A stretch of 64,000 bases of DNA from a virus. The translations under genes and the position numbers were made by a program. Of this stretch, positions 47,591 through 58,174 are shown piece by piece. The first letter of the stretch is position 1. The number at the start of each line of letters is the position of its first letter. Under the pieces are notes generated by a model. It worked only from the letters and a program-made list of their open reading frames with translations, was not told the origin of the DNA and did no database searches. Where the stretch lies: positions 1 to 64,000 of the IMG/VR virus record IMGVR_UViG_3300031344_000007. One strand, 5' to 3'.

Positions 47591-50500
47591 TTATGATATT
47601 TTAAGTGTATACATTGAATTATATTTTGTTTGTGGAATATCTGTTAAAAGTGCTCCTTGTACAATTTGACCTGCAGATAAATTACTAATATCTTCATCAA
47701 TACCTACAAATGCTACTGGATTTAGTACACGAGGTACTGGATATTTTAATATTTTAACTCCAGAAAATTCTGTCATCATTTTATTTGGAGTAATTGTATG
47801 TTCAACACTTAATATGATATATGCGCCATTAAATAATGGAACATTTTCAATTTGAAAATATTGTGTAGGTTGAATTGTTGCATTACCCATTGAAGTAATG
47901 GTTGCTTTATATGACCTATTTTCATATAAATTATATAGATTTTGACCTTTTGGTGTTGGTGCTTCTACTTTATTATCTCCGGCAAGTCTTGCAAGAATAT
48001 TAATTGATTCGTTTGTGTCCGTATATTCTTTACTATCAATTTTTATATTAGTAAACATCGATTGATTTTGTTCACCAAATCTAACTCTAAATGCACGTAC
48101 TTGTTGCCAAGGAAATGTTGGATTTTTTATTTCTTGGTCTTGTTTTGTATTATTGTTGTTATCTTTATTATTAATTGAATTAAAATCTGGAACACCCGGA
48201 TGAAGTAAATCAATAACACCATCATTTACAAATCCATTAGTTTCTGGACTTGATGTTGATGGATAACAAGATGAACCACCAATATACATACACACAAATG
48301 CACTTGAAGTTTTTAAAGTGGGAATACTTGTGGTTATTCTAAATGAATCCTCCCAACCTTTATTATCAGCAAATGACATGAAATTTTGAAGTGGAAAAAA
48401 TTCAAAACCATTGGCGGATAATAATTGTGATAATACACTAAAAACAGAAACATTATTGTCTTCAAATAATTGTGGAAGTAATTCAGCATTAATCATTGTA
48501 TCACCAATAGGATTCATTGCTCTATCAACAAATGCAAATGAATCAATTAAATCTTTTCCCGCATCATTATATGGATATCCAGTAGTTGTTTCAGTAGGAC
48601 TTGTTAACCATTTATCATTTATATTTTTAAACGAATAATATGTTTGTGTTATAATATCAATATCTCCCTTTATTTTATCTTGTTTATCCTTTTCTTCTTT
48701 TGTTTTATCATTTATTGTAAGAATTTCGCTATTTAATTTTTTGAAAAAAATACTAAAAAATTTATCATTTATTTTTTTTGTATTAGGCTTGTTATTTTTT
48801 GTTTTAAGTGAAATATAACCAGCATTATAAGTAGTATCCATTTTAAAAGTAATTTGACTAAATATAACAATATTTTTTCTGGTAATTAATGGTGTAATTA
48901 TATTATCGCAATATTGTCCATGTGCTAAAGCTGGCAAATTTTCTGAATTTGGGTTTAATAATACATCATATGCGGTTTTTAAGTCTCTGTATATAAAATG
49001 TGTAACACCATTATGAGCTTCATTATATAATTTTATAACTGATGATGATAATGATGAGTATCCTTGAGGATTAGAATAAAATAAATTAAATTCATTTTTA
49101 AAAATTGCTTTATCTTTTGCTGATAAATATAATTTAACATCGTGTAAATCTGCAGCAATATAAATTCCATGTTCTTGAATAGTTTTACCACTACCAACAG
49201 TAAAAAAATTATTAATAGTATTAACCCAAGGAGGATATGTATCACCACCTTCAATTGCATCAATTAATGCTCCAATATATATTGGTAAATAAGCTGGAAC
49301 TTCAATTACAGCAGTATTGCCAAAAATTATTTCATTTAATCCAATTGTTAAATTAAATGGTCCAAGAGTATATCCAAAATTTGATACAAACATTAGTGCG
49401 CTTAAACGTGATTGAGTATTTATTATATCATTAAATATTTCAACATCATGTTGTGATAAAATATTAGTCCAGACATTAAAAATACTTTCATTATAATTAA
49501 GATTTGATGCTGGAAAATTTGATGTTCCATTGGGAGCAAGAGCAATATTACCATTAGCTAACATATTATTATACTGTGTTATTATACTACCAAATGAAGT
49601 TGCATTACTAAATTTAGCCAAATATCTTGTACCAAAATATATGCCATTGTATATATATTTTGTCTCACCAACATCCTCAATGTACATTATATTTTCTTGA
49701 GTAAATTCAGAATAAAATTGTGGCGGACTGCCATAAAAAATTCTTTCAAAAAAAGAACCCTCTAAATTTGAAATAAAATTATCAATAAGATTGCTTGAAT
49801 TTTCTGTATCAGTTTTATTTTCTCTTTTTTGTATACCTGATGTATATAAATTAACTCCAACAAATCCAGCATTATTTTTATTTGTATATGCCAATCCATT
49901 CATATCATCAGTTGGTGTTATTGGAAAAGCTACGATACTATTATCAGTAAAATTATATAATTTAACACCATTTTCATTTGGCATTGTAGCTAAATAATTA
50001 TAAAAATTTGTAAGGTTTTGTGAAAAATTATTTATGTTGGTTTTTATTAAATCATTTAATTTTGAATTTGGAATTGCTGCAAGAGATTCGGCTAGATTTA
50101 CTGCTTCAGAATTAGCATATAAATCAATATATGCATTAGATGCTGTAGTATTTTCAGAAAATTGATATGGAATTGTACCTTGAGATAAAATATAATACCT
50201 TCTTAATAATATTTGAAAAATTTGTGCCAAATTATCAGAAGAAGAAGTAACTATTCCAAAATATGGACTTGTTGGAGATGCACCACCAAGTATTGAATCA
50301 GATGGAGATACTGGAATCCATTTATATGTTCCATCATCATTTTGTTCAGTTCTCATATTAAGTTCTGCATCAGCATTTTTTTGCGTTTGAAAACTATCAA
50401 TAAATTCTTGAACTAATGTTAATTCAGGAAAATTAGCACCACGTTTTTGTAATTCAATTGGTGCAATTCTTTCTTGTGTTGTACTAGTTGTTCGAACAAT

Positions 50501-52096
50501 CAATGGAAATGAATAAATATGTTTTCCACTCACATCTGTATTATTATCAGCAATAATATTTTTATCTGGAATATTATTGTGTGCTATTTCTGCTAAATTT
50601 GAAGTTTTTCTAAGTGTATCAAAAAAAGTATCAACATCGTGTAAAATTATTTTGAATATATTATAAACAGTTGGCAACATTCCCAAATCTCTTATAATAA
50701 TATCATTAACCGTATTGTTAATATCTAATGCAAGACTAGTTTTTTGTTTATTTAAATTATTTTTTGTATTATATAAGTTAGTATAATAATCAGTAATATC
50801 AAGTGTAACATATCTTGTTGATGTGTTTATTTTTGATTCAATATTATATTTATTATAATTATTAATATTGGCATCAGAAATTTTTATATTTTTTATTGAT
50901 GATGGTATTATAAGTTTATTGCGATATGAATTTAAAGTATCTTTTAATTTATTAATACGTCCCATATCACCAAGATTTGATGGTGAAATATTAGTTGCAG
51001 CAACATATCCAATATATAATCTCATATTTGAATTAGTTACAATTCCAGATGATGATTGTTTTTTTAACATGTCATCAAATTGACTTAAAGAATCAATTTT
51101 TTGATAATCAGAATTTTGATTAGGTTGCGTTGCAGGAATTTGTTTTATGTTAGGTGTTATGGATTCTACATATTGTACAATTAAATATATGGTATTACTA
51201 TTACTTTTTAATTCTTCATTTTTATTAAATTCATCTAACATTATTATAGCATTATCGATTTCTGCTAATTTTTTAAGTACCACATCATAATCTTGACTTA
51301 CTGGTTGTGTTTTAAATTGTTTATCAATATCTGAATATAAATTTTTTAATTTAAGTATTAATTCAAATGTGGTTGTTGGTGGAGTCTTTGCTTCAGGATT
51401 CATTGATATGTTATTTGTAATTAATGGTACATTTACAATATATCTAAATAATATATCACTTAGTGGTGCAAATGTCATTGCAACAAAATCAGCATTAATT
51501 ACAAAATTACCATTTTCTGCTTGAAATTCTGTCGTATATTTAACAAGATGTAATTTATAAGTTAATGCTTTACCATAGTATCCTTTAACTGTTAATGTGA
51601 ACATTGGTGGTGGAAAATCAAATAATACTCGATATGGCGAATTTTTGGTATTGAAAAACGATAATCCTCTTATATCTACGAATTGAATTGTAACTTGTGG
51701 AACATATGATGAGTTAACAGTTATTTTAATACTTGTAATACCAAAACTTTCAAGAACATCTTTATTACCCATACTACCATCATAATAATTTGTGGTAAAA
51801 TTTAAATAATCAGGATTATTGGATGTATTATCTTGATTCATTCCCATCATATTAATTTTTACCCCATTATCACTTTCTATTGTTACGTTATTACTATTAA
51901 AATTAATAACAGACCTTCCTTTACTTACTGCAGTTAATTCTGCAAAAATAAACATATCTTGATATTGAGGAATACCGTTAACGAACGAAACACCATCAAT
52001 AAGATTAGTATTTATATTTATATCATTAGGTTCTACAAGAATTACATTACCATTGGTTTCTGAATGAGTATCTTTTATTGTAGGGTCATTTGCCAT
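47591..52096 (-). CDS. large baseplate/tail structural protein
   Basis: 1501 aa. The first 250 residues contain ITSIKITVNSSYVPQVTIQFVDIRGLSFF and SPYRVLFDFPPPMFTLTVKGYYGKALTYKLHLVKY, a beta-barrel pattern of tail-hub or baseplate proteins of myoviruses. A long Asn/Thr/Ser-rich middle with helical stretches follows, and the C-terminal 150 residues (YLILxxEHTITPNKMMTEFSGV-like) resemble a hub domain. Position next to the transglycosylase supports a baseplate hub role. No Cys clusters or signal peptide. Confidence 0.75.
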   Translation of the reverse strand: MANDPTIKDTHSETNGNVILVEPNDININTNLIDGVSFVNGIPQYQDMFIFAELTAVSKGRSVINFNSNNVTIESDNGVKINMMGMNQDNTSNNPDYLNFTTNYYDGSMGNKDVLESFGITSIKITVNSSYVPQVTIQFVDIRGLSFFNTKNSPYRVLFDFPPPMFTLTVKGYYGKALTYKLHLVKYTTEFQAENGNFVINADFVAMTFAPLSDILFRYIVNVPLITNNISMNPEAKTPPTTTFELILKLKNLYSDIDKQFKTQPVSQDYDVVLKKLAEIDNAIIMLDEFNKNEELKSNSNTIYLIVQYVESITPNIKQIPATQPNQNSDYQKIDSLSQFDDMLKKQSSSGIVTNSNMRLYIGYVAATNISPSNLGDMGRINKLKDTLNSYRNKLIIPSSIKNIKISDANINNYNKYNIESKINTSTRYVTLDITDYYTNLYNTKNNLNKQKTSLALDINNTVNDIIIRDLGMLPTVYNIFKIILHDVDTFFDTLRKTSNLAEIAHNNIPDKNIIADNNTDVSGKHIYSFPLIVRTTSTTQERIAPIELQKRGANFPELTLVQEFIDSFQTQKNADAELNMRTEQNDDGTYKWIPVSPSDSILGGASPTSPYFGIVTSSSDNLAQIFQILLRRYYILSQGTIPYQFSENTTASNAYIDLYANSEAVNLAESLAAIPNSKLNDLIKTNINNFSQNLTNFYNYLATMPNENGVKLYNFTDNSIVAFPITPTDDMNGLAYTNKNNAGFVGVNLYTSGIQKRENKTDTENSSNLIDNFISNLEGSFFERIFYGSPPQFYSEFTQENIMYIEDVGETKYIYNGIYFGTRYLAKFSNATSFGSIITQYNNMLANGNIALAPNGTSNFPASNLNYNESIFNVWTNILSQHDVEIFNDIINTQSRLSALMFVSNFGYTLGPFNLTIGLNEIIFGNTAVIEVPAYLPIYIGALIDAIEGGDTYPPWVNTINNFFTVGSGKTIQEHGIYIAADLHDVKLYLSAKDKAIFKNEFNLFYSNPQGYSSLSSSVIKLYNEAHNGVTHFIYRDLKTAYDVLLNPNSENLPALAHGQYCDNIITPLITRKNIVIFSQITFKMDTTYNAGYISLKTKNNKPNTKKINDKFFSIFFKKLNSEILTINDKTKEEKDKQDKIKGDIDIITQTYYSFKNINDKWLTSPTETTTGYPYNDAGKDLIDSFAFVDRAMNPIGDTMINAELLPQLFEDNNVSVFSVLSQLLSANGFEFFPLQNFMSFADNKGWEDSFRITTSIPTLKTSSAFVCMYIGGSSCYPSTSSPETNGFVNDGVIDLLHPGVPDFNSINNKDNNNNTKQDQEIKNPTFPWQQVRAFRVRFGEQNQSMFTNIKIDSKEYTDTNESINILARLAGDNKVEAPTPKGQNLYNLYENRSYKATITSMGNATIQPTQYFQIENVPLFNGAYIILSVEHTITPNKMMTEFSGVKILKYPVPRVLNPVAFVGIDEDISNLSAGQIVQGALLTDIPQTKYNSMYTLKIS

Positions 52097-52110
52097 CTAT
52101 TAATTTTTTA

Positions 52111-52119
52111 TATAAATAC
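52111..52119 (-). promoter_or_regulatory. GTATTTATA motif upstream of the baseplate gene
   Basis: Minus strand CGTATTTATATAAAAAAT, 15 bp before the start codon at 52096. It would drive the baseplate and transglycosylase genes. Confidence 0.6.
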
Positions 52120-52155
52120 GGAATAACAAAAAATATAAAATTAATAATAACAATC

Positions 52156-52614
52156 ATGTTATTTATACTATTTATTAAAAACAAAAATATGTTAACTCAA
52201 TCAATATTATTACGGACAATACAAAATGTTTATCCAATATGGGGGGATACTTTTTTTTATTTATTTATTATTTCAGGAATATTATTTTTTCCCATAACAT
52301 TAGTTATAATGAGGGTGTTAAAGAAAAAAAATATGGAAATAAAATTGATACAACAACAACACGTTGCAAAGATTGATATAATTAGAAAAGAACATTCAGA
52401 TACATTGGAAAAAATTAGAGTTGAAATGCTTAAACGTGAAGAAGAAAGAAATCGTCAATGGATAGAATCAGAAAAAGAAACACTACATGTATTAAATGGT
52501 GTTTCCATATTATTAGATTTAAGTGAAAAAATTGGTAGAGTTGAATCAGATAAAATTTTGAAAAAACTTAATGAAATTCAAACACAAGTAATAAAAATAA
52601 CAACACCAGAATAA
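52156..52614 (+). CDS. membrane-anchored coiled-coil protein
   Basis: 153 aa if translation starts at 52156; a start at 52090 would overlap the divergent baseplate gene and is less likely. Hydrophobic segments near residues 1-8 and 33-55 (FFYLFIISGILFFPITLVIM) are followed by a basic and then an amphipathic helix to the end. It may tether something to the inner membrane; role unknown. Confidence 0.6.
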   Translation: MLFILFIKNKNMLTQSILLRTIQNVYPIWGDTFFYLFIISGILFFPITLVIMRVLKKKNMEIKLIQQQHVAKIDIIRKEHSDTLEKIRVEMLKREEERNRQWIESEKETLHVLNGVSILLDLSEKIGRVESDKILKKLNEIQTQVIKITTPE

Positions 52615-52619
52615 TCTTT

Positions 52620-52751
52620 ATGTCAAAAAAATTAAATAAACTTAAAGAAATTAAATTACAGGTTAATGATGTATTAATGGAATTGGAAACTCAAATATTT
52701 ATTGAAAATATTAATGATTTCAAGAAAAATATAATTAAAGAAAAAACTTAA
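52620..52751 (+). CDS. hypothetical protein, 43 aa
   Basis: Lys-rich helical micro-protein starting 5 bp after the preceding stop. The spacing and helical periodicity favour a real small gene. Confidence 0.5.
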   Translation: MSKKLNKLKEIKLQVNDVLMELETQIFIENINDFKKNIIKEKT

Positions 52752-52765
52752 AATAGTATTTGAAA

Positions 52766-52774
52766 CTATTTATA
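52766..52774 (+). promoter_or_regulatory. CTATTTATA motif upstream of the prohead protease
   Basis: Plus strand ACTATTTATATAAAAA, one mismatch to the consensus, 14 bp before the start codon. Confidence 0.5.
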
Positions 52775-52788
52775 TAAAAATATTTAAC

Positions 52789-54693
52789 ATGAGTAAGATA
52801 TTACGAGCAGGTGAAATAGGATTCGGGATTTTGGTGGAAAATGATGCAGGATTTATTAATTCAAATATTAATAAAGATATTCTCAATGAAAATTTTGAAC
52901 TTAAACCTAATGAACCAGTTATGGTTAATTGTATATTACAAAAATGGGGCGTTAAAAATAAAAATGGTCGTATCTATCCTAAAGATGTTTTAGTACCACA
53001 AGTTAAATTATATCAAGAATTGGTTGATACTAATAGTGCAGTATCAGAAAGTGACCATCCTGATTGTGTTCAAGCATCTAATTCTCAAATACTTACAAAG
53101 AATGGTTGGAAGTGGTTTAAAGATATTAGCGATGAAGAAGAAATTTTGACATTAAATGTTGAAACAAATCAAATTGAAATTCAAAAGATTGATAAAAAAA
53201 TATATATGCCATATGAAGGTAAAATGTATAAATTTCTTAGTAATTCAATTGATTTAACTGTCACCGCTAATCATAGATTTTTATTGGAGAATTCTAAAGG
53301 TAATAGAGAATATTATTATGCCAAAGATATTTATGATAATAAAAATAATATTTTATCATCGGGTAAGTATAAAATACTAAAAATTGCTGATTGGAACGGA
53401 CAATATTTAGAATATTTTACCATAAATGGAGTAAATAGAAATACATTAAGTTTTAATTTAAAACACGATTTAATTGAAAAATATATAAAATCTATTAATA
53501 TTAAATCAGAAGATTGGTTTGCATTTATGGGAATATATCTAGCTGAAGGTCATTGTTCTGGAACAAAATCAAATCAATATAAATTAAAAGGATATGATGT
53601 CGTTATAACACAAAAAAATGAAGAAAAAAAGAAATTAATTGTTGATTTATTAAATAAAATGCCTTTTGAATATTGGATATCTGAACATGAAGATGGAAAA
53701 TGTCAATATCATATTGCAGATGCTAGATTATATGATTATTTATATGTTTTAGGTGATTCACATAATAAATATATACCAATTGAATTAAAACAAGCATCTT
53801 CCGATTTATTAAAAATATTATTTAAATGGTTTGAATTGGGTGATGGGAGATTAGTAAAAAACAAAATTACTAATAAAATACGAAAAGAATCGGTTTTTTC
53901 AATATCAAAAAATTTAATTGAAGATTTACATGAAGTTTTAATTAAAATTGGTGGTAGTGGTAATATTACTACATATCAACCAAAAAATAGGGAAATTATT
54001 GACCATAAAATATTAAAAAAAGAGATTGTTCTTTCAGATGGAACTATTGAATATGTTAATGAAACCACTGATAATAAAAGACTAATTAAATCCGAAAATA
54101 GTCATTTACAATATAATTTAAATATTTCAAGAACAAAACATATTTATTTAGATAAAAGATGTATTGAAATCTCTGAAATAGATTTTAATGATAATATTGC
54201 TTGTATAAGAGTAAAAAATGGTAATTTTTTAATTAAAGTAAATGGTAAATCTCATTGGACGGGTAATTCGTCAATTATTTCACTTCAAAATATTTCACAT
54301 ATGATTACTAAAATGTGGTGGGGTACTGGTGAGCAAGAAAATGTTTTATATGGTAAATTAAAAATAATTGTTAGTCCGGGATATATTAGATATGGTGTTG
54401 TTTCAGTAATTGGAGATAAAATTGTTTTGTATTTACAAAACAAAATTAAATTAGGAATTTCAAGTCGTGGTGTTGGAACACTAAAAGAAATAAATGGTGA
54501 AAATTTTGTTCAAGGAGATTTTGAATTAATTGGTTTTGATTTAGTTTCAACTCCAAGTACTCCGGGTGCATATTTGTTTCCAGAAAAACATGGTGATAAA
54601 AGTTTTGGTGAGAATTATGTAAATAAAAATGGTATTCTTATTAAAGAAGATGAAAATAAAATAATAAAAGCAATTAATAATTTCTTATTATAA
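52789..54693 (+). CDS. prohead protease with intein (gp21-type)
   Basis: 634 aa, about 233 after removal of a 401-aa intein. The protease degrades the scaffold and trims head proteins during maturation. Extein marks: KWGVKNKNGRIYPKDVL near 53-70, SESDHPD near 86 with the catalytic His, then after the intein GISSRGVGTL (nucleophile Ser) and ELIGFDLVSTPSTPGA. This His/Ser/Asp layout is that of the T4 gp21 (S80) family. The intein is inserted after the Asp of DHPD, right beside the catalytic His, so no active protease forms without splicing. Confidence 0.9.
   Translation: MSKILRAGEIGFGILVENDAGFINSNINKDILNENFELKPNEPVMVNCILQKWGVKNKNGRIYPKDVLVPQVKLYQELVDTNSAVSESDHPDCVQASNSQILTKNGWKWFKDISDEEEILTLNVETNQIEIQKIDKKIYMPYEGKMYKFLSNSIDLTVTANHRFLLENSKGNREYYYAKDIYDNKNNILSSGKYKILKIADWNGQYLEYFTINGVNRNTLSFNLKHDLIEKYIKSINIKSEDWFAFMGIYLAEGHCSGTKSNQYKLKGYDVVITQKNEEKKKLIVDLLNKMPFEYWISEHEDGKCQYHIADARLYDYLYVLGDSHNKYIPIELKQASSDLLKILFKWFELGDGRLVKNKITNKIRKESVFSISKNLIEDLHEVLIKIGGSGNITTYQPKNREIIDHKILKKEIVLSDGTIEYVNETTDNKRLIKSENSHLQYNLNISRTKHIYLDKRCIEISEIDFNDNIACIRVKNGNFLIKVNGKSHWTGNSSIISLQNISHMITKMWWGTGEQENVLYGKLKIIVSPGYIRYGVVSVIGDKIVLYLQNKIKLGISSRGVGTLKEINGENFVQGDFELIGFDLVSTPSTPGAYLFPEKHGDKSFGENYVNKNGILIKEDENKIIKAINNFLL
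53065..54267 (+). mobile_element. LAGLIDADG intein in the protease gene
   Basis: Starts with Cys1 (CVQASNSQI), block B TVTANHRF, two LAGLIDADG-type helices FMGIYLAEGH and LFKWFELGDG with a basic insertion between them, and ends GKSHWTGN before Ser+1. The C-terminal residue pair is Gly-Asn; the usual penultimate His appears displaced. Confidence 0.88.
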
Positions 54694-54721
54694 AAAAGAT
54701 ATATAAATAAGAATTTTAGCT

Positions 54722-54758
54722 TATAAATACACTTTTTCATAAAAAGAGTGTATTTATA
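54722..54758. promoter_or_regulatory. palindromic double GTATTTATA motif
   Basis: TATAAATACACT and AGTGTATTTATA form a 12-bp inverted repeat with A/T-rich centre, so one copy points left and one right. The right-facing copy (54750-54758) would serve the scaffold and capsid genes. Confidence 0.6.
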
Positions 54759-54791
54759 TAAAAATTATGATATTAGTTATACATTAATAAT

Positions 54792-56432
54792 ATGAAAGAC
54801 GATAAAAAATCATCGATAATCAAAGAAGCATTAACTGATTATAATACAATTAAGGAATCTGCTGAAGCTAATGCCAAGCAAAAATTAGCTGAAGAATTTC
54901 CTGAAAAGTTTAATAACTTATTAAAAGAAGAATTACAAAATAAAAATAAAAAAACAAAAGAGTCATATAAAAAAGTTGACGAAACTAAAGAACCTATAGT
55001 TGTAGGTAAAATTGAATCAAACAAAGAATCTGATATGAAAAAAGATGTAAAAGAGACCAAAAAGGTTGAAGAAACTGCTGGAAAAGATGGTGTATTCACA
55101 ATACCAGCAAAAAAAGTGGCAAAAGTTGAAGAAACTGCTGGAAAAGATGGTGTATTCACAGAAAAACCAAAAAAAATTGAAAAGGTAGAGGAAGATGTAA
55201 AAATCACTGATACTGTTGGTAAGGGTGACCCATTTAAAGAAAAAGCTAAAGTTACTAAAAAAGTTGAAGAAACTACTAGTAAAAATAAACCACTTCAAAC
55301 TGAAGAATTTAACATAACAGAACTTGATGTTGATGGTGTTGGTTCTGCTTTAGAAGGTGCAGAAAATGAAGATGAAGTTATTACAATGGATGAAATCGAA
55401 CAAGAGATTTCAACAATGCAAGGACTTGGTGAAGAACTGAAAGGTATTAAACCAGAATCACCTTCATATATGGAAAAAGACAATAACGGAAATGCATTTA
55501 ATCAATTAGTTAGTATGAGAAATCAAATCGATGAAATGATTAAATCAATGGATGGTAATAATATGGAAGAAATGCATGCTGGTGGTGCAACTGATGGTGC
55601 TCAAACTTATGGTACTGACAGTCAAATATCAACACAACACGCACAAGGTCCTACCGATAAACTTATTGACGAAAAAAACATAGAAGAAATGCATCAAGGC
55701 AATTTTCCTATTGACAAAATGCATGCTGGTGATTATGATAATAAACTTATTGATGAAGAACCGATTACTAATAAAGATGTTGAAGCTGTATTAGGTGGTG
55801 GTGTTTCAGAAAGTGAAATCGAAGAAAGTAAAACACAAACGCTTGCAAATATGAAAAAAGTAACGGCAGCTATTCCCGGTAAAGGATATAGAGATACTGC
55901 TGCAGCAAATAAAATGCGTAGTGGTCTTCAAACCGAATCTGAGAAAAAACTTGGTGGTTTAATTGATGAAAATAAGAAATTAACAAAACAATTAAATGAA
56001 ACTAAGAAATATAAACAATCAGTAACAACATTAGTAGAACAATACAAATCTGCATTGGGAAAATACCGTAATCAATTGAAAGAAATGGCAACATTCAATA
56101 CCAATTTGGCTCATGTAAATAACCTTTTAGTAAATGAAAGTTTGGCATTAACACAAGATGATAAAATTAAAATTATCAATGAATTTAAAAAAATTGATAC
56201 AATCGCTGAATCATTGAAAAAGTATAAAACAATCCTTACAGAAATGAAAGGTAGTCGTAAAACTTTAACTGAAAGCATTGAAAACAAAGTATCTGCTTCG
56301 ATACAACCGTCTTCAAAGCAAAAACTTGATGAAGTAGTTGAAAAAACAGCATACGAAAATAATGAACATATTAATAGAATGAGACAATTAATTGAGTATG
56401 CAGAAAAAACAAGAAGCAAAAAAATAATTTAA
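54792..56432 (+). CDS. prohead core / scaffold protein
   Basis: 546 aa, highly charged and helical, encoded between the protease and the major capsid genes as in T4 (gp22). An N-terminal acidic/basic part has tandem copies of a KVEETAGKDGVFT element (about residues 90-150). A Gly/Met/Asp-rich centre follows, then a long C-terminal coiled coil (about 395-546) that ends in a basic tail SKKII, likely to contact the capsid shell. Assignment by position, composition and coiled coil; no strict motif. Confidence 0.78.
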   Translation: MKDDKKSSIIKEALTDYNTIKESAEANAKQKLAEEFPEKFNNLLKEELQNKNKKTKESYKKVDETKEPIVVGKIESNKESDMKKDVKETKKVEETAGKDGVFTIPAKKVAKVEETAGKDGVFTEKPKKIEKVEEDVKITDTVGKGDPFKEKAKVTKKVEETTSKNKPLQTEEFNITELDVDGVGSALEGAENEDEVITMDEIEQEISTMQGLGEELKGIKPESPSYMEKDNNGNAFNQLVSMRNQIDEMIKSMDGNNMEEMHAGGATDGAQTYGTDSQISTQHAQGPTDKLIDEKNIEEMHQGNFPIDKMHAGDYDNKLIDEEPITNKDVEAVLGGGVSESEIEESKTQTLANMKKVTAAIPGKGYRDTAAANKMRSGLQTESEKKLGGLIDENKKLTKQLNETKKYKQSVTTLVEQYKSALGKYRNQLKEMATFNTNLAHVNNLLVNESLALTQDDKIKIINEFKKIDTIAESLKKYKTILTEMKGSRKTLTESIENKVSASIQPSSKQKLDEVVEKTAYENNEHINRMRQLIEYAEKTRSKKII

Positions 56433-56460
56433 TTAAAAATAAATATTTAAATAAAAAAAA

Positions 56461-58149
56461 ATGGGATATTTAATGGAATCTGCGGAAGTTGGAAACATTG
56501 GTTTAAAACAACTCCGTGAACAAAGAGAAATAACTACTAACAGATGGGAAAAAATCGGTTTGTTAGAAGGTTTGGAAGGTAATGTAAAAGAAAATTGTGC
56601 TCAATTATTCGAAAATCAATTGTCACATATGATTAATGAATCAAGTGATTCTTCTTCAAGTGGTCAATTTGAAACAGTTGCATTCCCTGTAATTAGAAGA
56701 GTATTTGCTAAATTGTTAGCAAATGATATCGTGTCTGTACAAGCACTTAACTTACCTATTGGTAAATTGTACTTTATTAACCCTAAAACAAGTGTTAGAG
56801 TAAATAGTTCTACTACAACAACTACTCCGGGTAATTTGCACACATCACCAGATGGTGCTTATGGTAATGCTGCTGAAAAGGCTGCTACAAGTTTAACACA
56901 ATTTGAAACACGTTCATTATATGATGCATTCTATGCAACTTCATATAATGATGAAGGTACTTCATTATTTGACCGTTCAAAAGGTACTATGTCAGTAATT
57001 TCTGGAACAACTGCACTTTCATTACCTTTCACAATTGGTACTGACAAATTTGCAACCATAACACTTAGCGGTTTTTCAACTACTAATGATGGTAAATTAA
57101 TTGGTCCTGCTGGTGTTCAAATTGATAGTGAATCTTTCCTTGCTGGTTTGCATATCACATCAACTAAAACTTTTACCGCACCTGCTCCTTATGCAAGTGA
57201 AACTATAGTAGCTGGTAATCCTATTCCTTTCAATGTAAAGGTTCAGAAATATGGACAAGGTATTGTTAACAAATTAGGACAAATTGTTTTCAATGTTGAC
57301 CTTCAATATCCGGGTGCAAATGGTTATCAACCATTATCTGGCACAACTGGTGCAACAGTGTTCTATGCAACATATAGAACATATAGTGACCTTGAAGAAG
57401 ATTCAAGAATGGCTGAAGTAACTTTCGTACTTGACCAAGTAACAGTATCTGTAGAAACACGTAAAATGCGTGCTATGTGGACACCTGAATTGGCACAAGA
57501 CGTTAGTGCATTCCACAATATTGATGCTGAAGCTGAATTAACAGCTTTATTGTCAGAACAAATGGCTGCTGAAATTGACCGTGAAATTCTTCGTGACTTA
57601 CGTAGAGGTGCTGCTTGGACTGCTCGTTGGGATTACAATGGACTTCGTAAAGGAACTAACACTTATTATGGTGTACAGAAAGACTGGAATCAAACTTTGG
57701 TAACAAAGATTAACCAGATTTCTGCTCAAATTCATAAATCAACATTGCGTGGTGGTGCATCATGGGTAGTTGTATCTCCTGAAGTATCTGCAGTATTTGA
57801 TGACCTTGAATATTTTCACGTAAGTAATGCTGCTCCTGAACAGGATAAGTATAATATGGGTATTGAAAAAATTGGTACTCTTAGTGGAAGATATTTAGTA
57901 TATCGTGACCCTTATTCACCAGCTAATACAGTATTAATTGGTCATAAAGGAACAAGTATCTTGGAAACAGGATACATATATGCTCCATACGTTCCAATGC
58001 AGTTAACACCTGTGATGTATAATCCGTTTGACTTCACACCCATACGTGGTATCATGACACGTTATGCTAAGAAAATGGTATTAAATAGATATTACGGTAG
58101 AATCTACTGTGATGGTTTACAGACTTTTGGAATTGGTGACTTACAATAA
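56461..58149 (+). CDS. major capsid protein (gp23-type)
   Basis: 562 aa. It builds the icosahedral head. SSSSGQFETVAFPVIRRVFAKLLANDIVSVQALNLPIGKLYFI (about 67-110) and DIDAEAELTALLSEQMAAEIDREILRDLRRGA match gp23-like capsid proteins, and FGIGDLQ ends it. The first 60 residues form an N-terminal delta domain that ends HMINE before SSDS, a good (I/L)-x-E cleavage site for the prohead protease. Codon use is less A/T-biased than its neighbours (more C-ending codons), as expected for a highly expressed gene. A terminator follows at 58175. Confidence 0.93.
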   Translation: MGYLMESAEVGNIGLKQLREQREITTNRWEKIGLLEGLEGNVKENCAQLFENQLSHMINESSDSSSSGQFETVAFPVIRRVFAKLLANDIVSVQALNLPIGKLYFINPKTSVRVNSSTTTTTPGNLHTSPDGAYGNAAEKAATSLTQFETRSLYDAFYATSYNDEGTSLFDRSKGTMSVISGTTALSLPFTIGTDKFATITLSGFSTTNDGKLIGPAGVQIDSESFLAGLHITSTKTFTAPAPYASETIVAGNPIPFNVKVQKYGQGIVNKLGQIVFNVDLQYPGANGYQPLSGTTGATVFYATYRTYSDLEEDSRMAEVTFVLDQVTVSVETRKMRAMWTPELAQDVSAFHNIDAEAELTALLSEQMAAEIDREILRDLRRGAAWTARWDYNGLRKGTNTYYGVQKDWNQTLVTKINQISAQIHKSTLRGGASWVVVSPEVSAVFDDLEYFHVSNAAPEQDKYNMGIEKIGTLSGRYLVYRDPYSPANTVLIGHKGTSILETGYIYAPYVPMQLTPVMYNPFDFTPIRGIMTRYAKKMVLNRYYGRIYCDGLQTFGIGDLQ

Positions 58150-58174
58150 GTCAATCGATTAATAATATTTCTTA

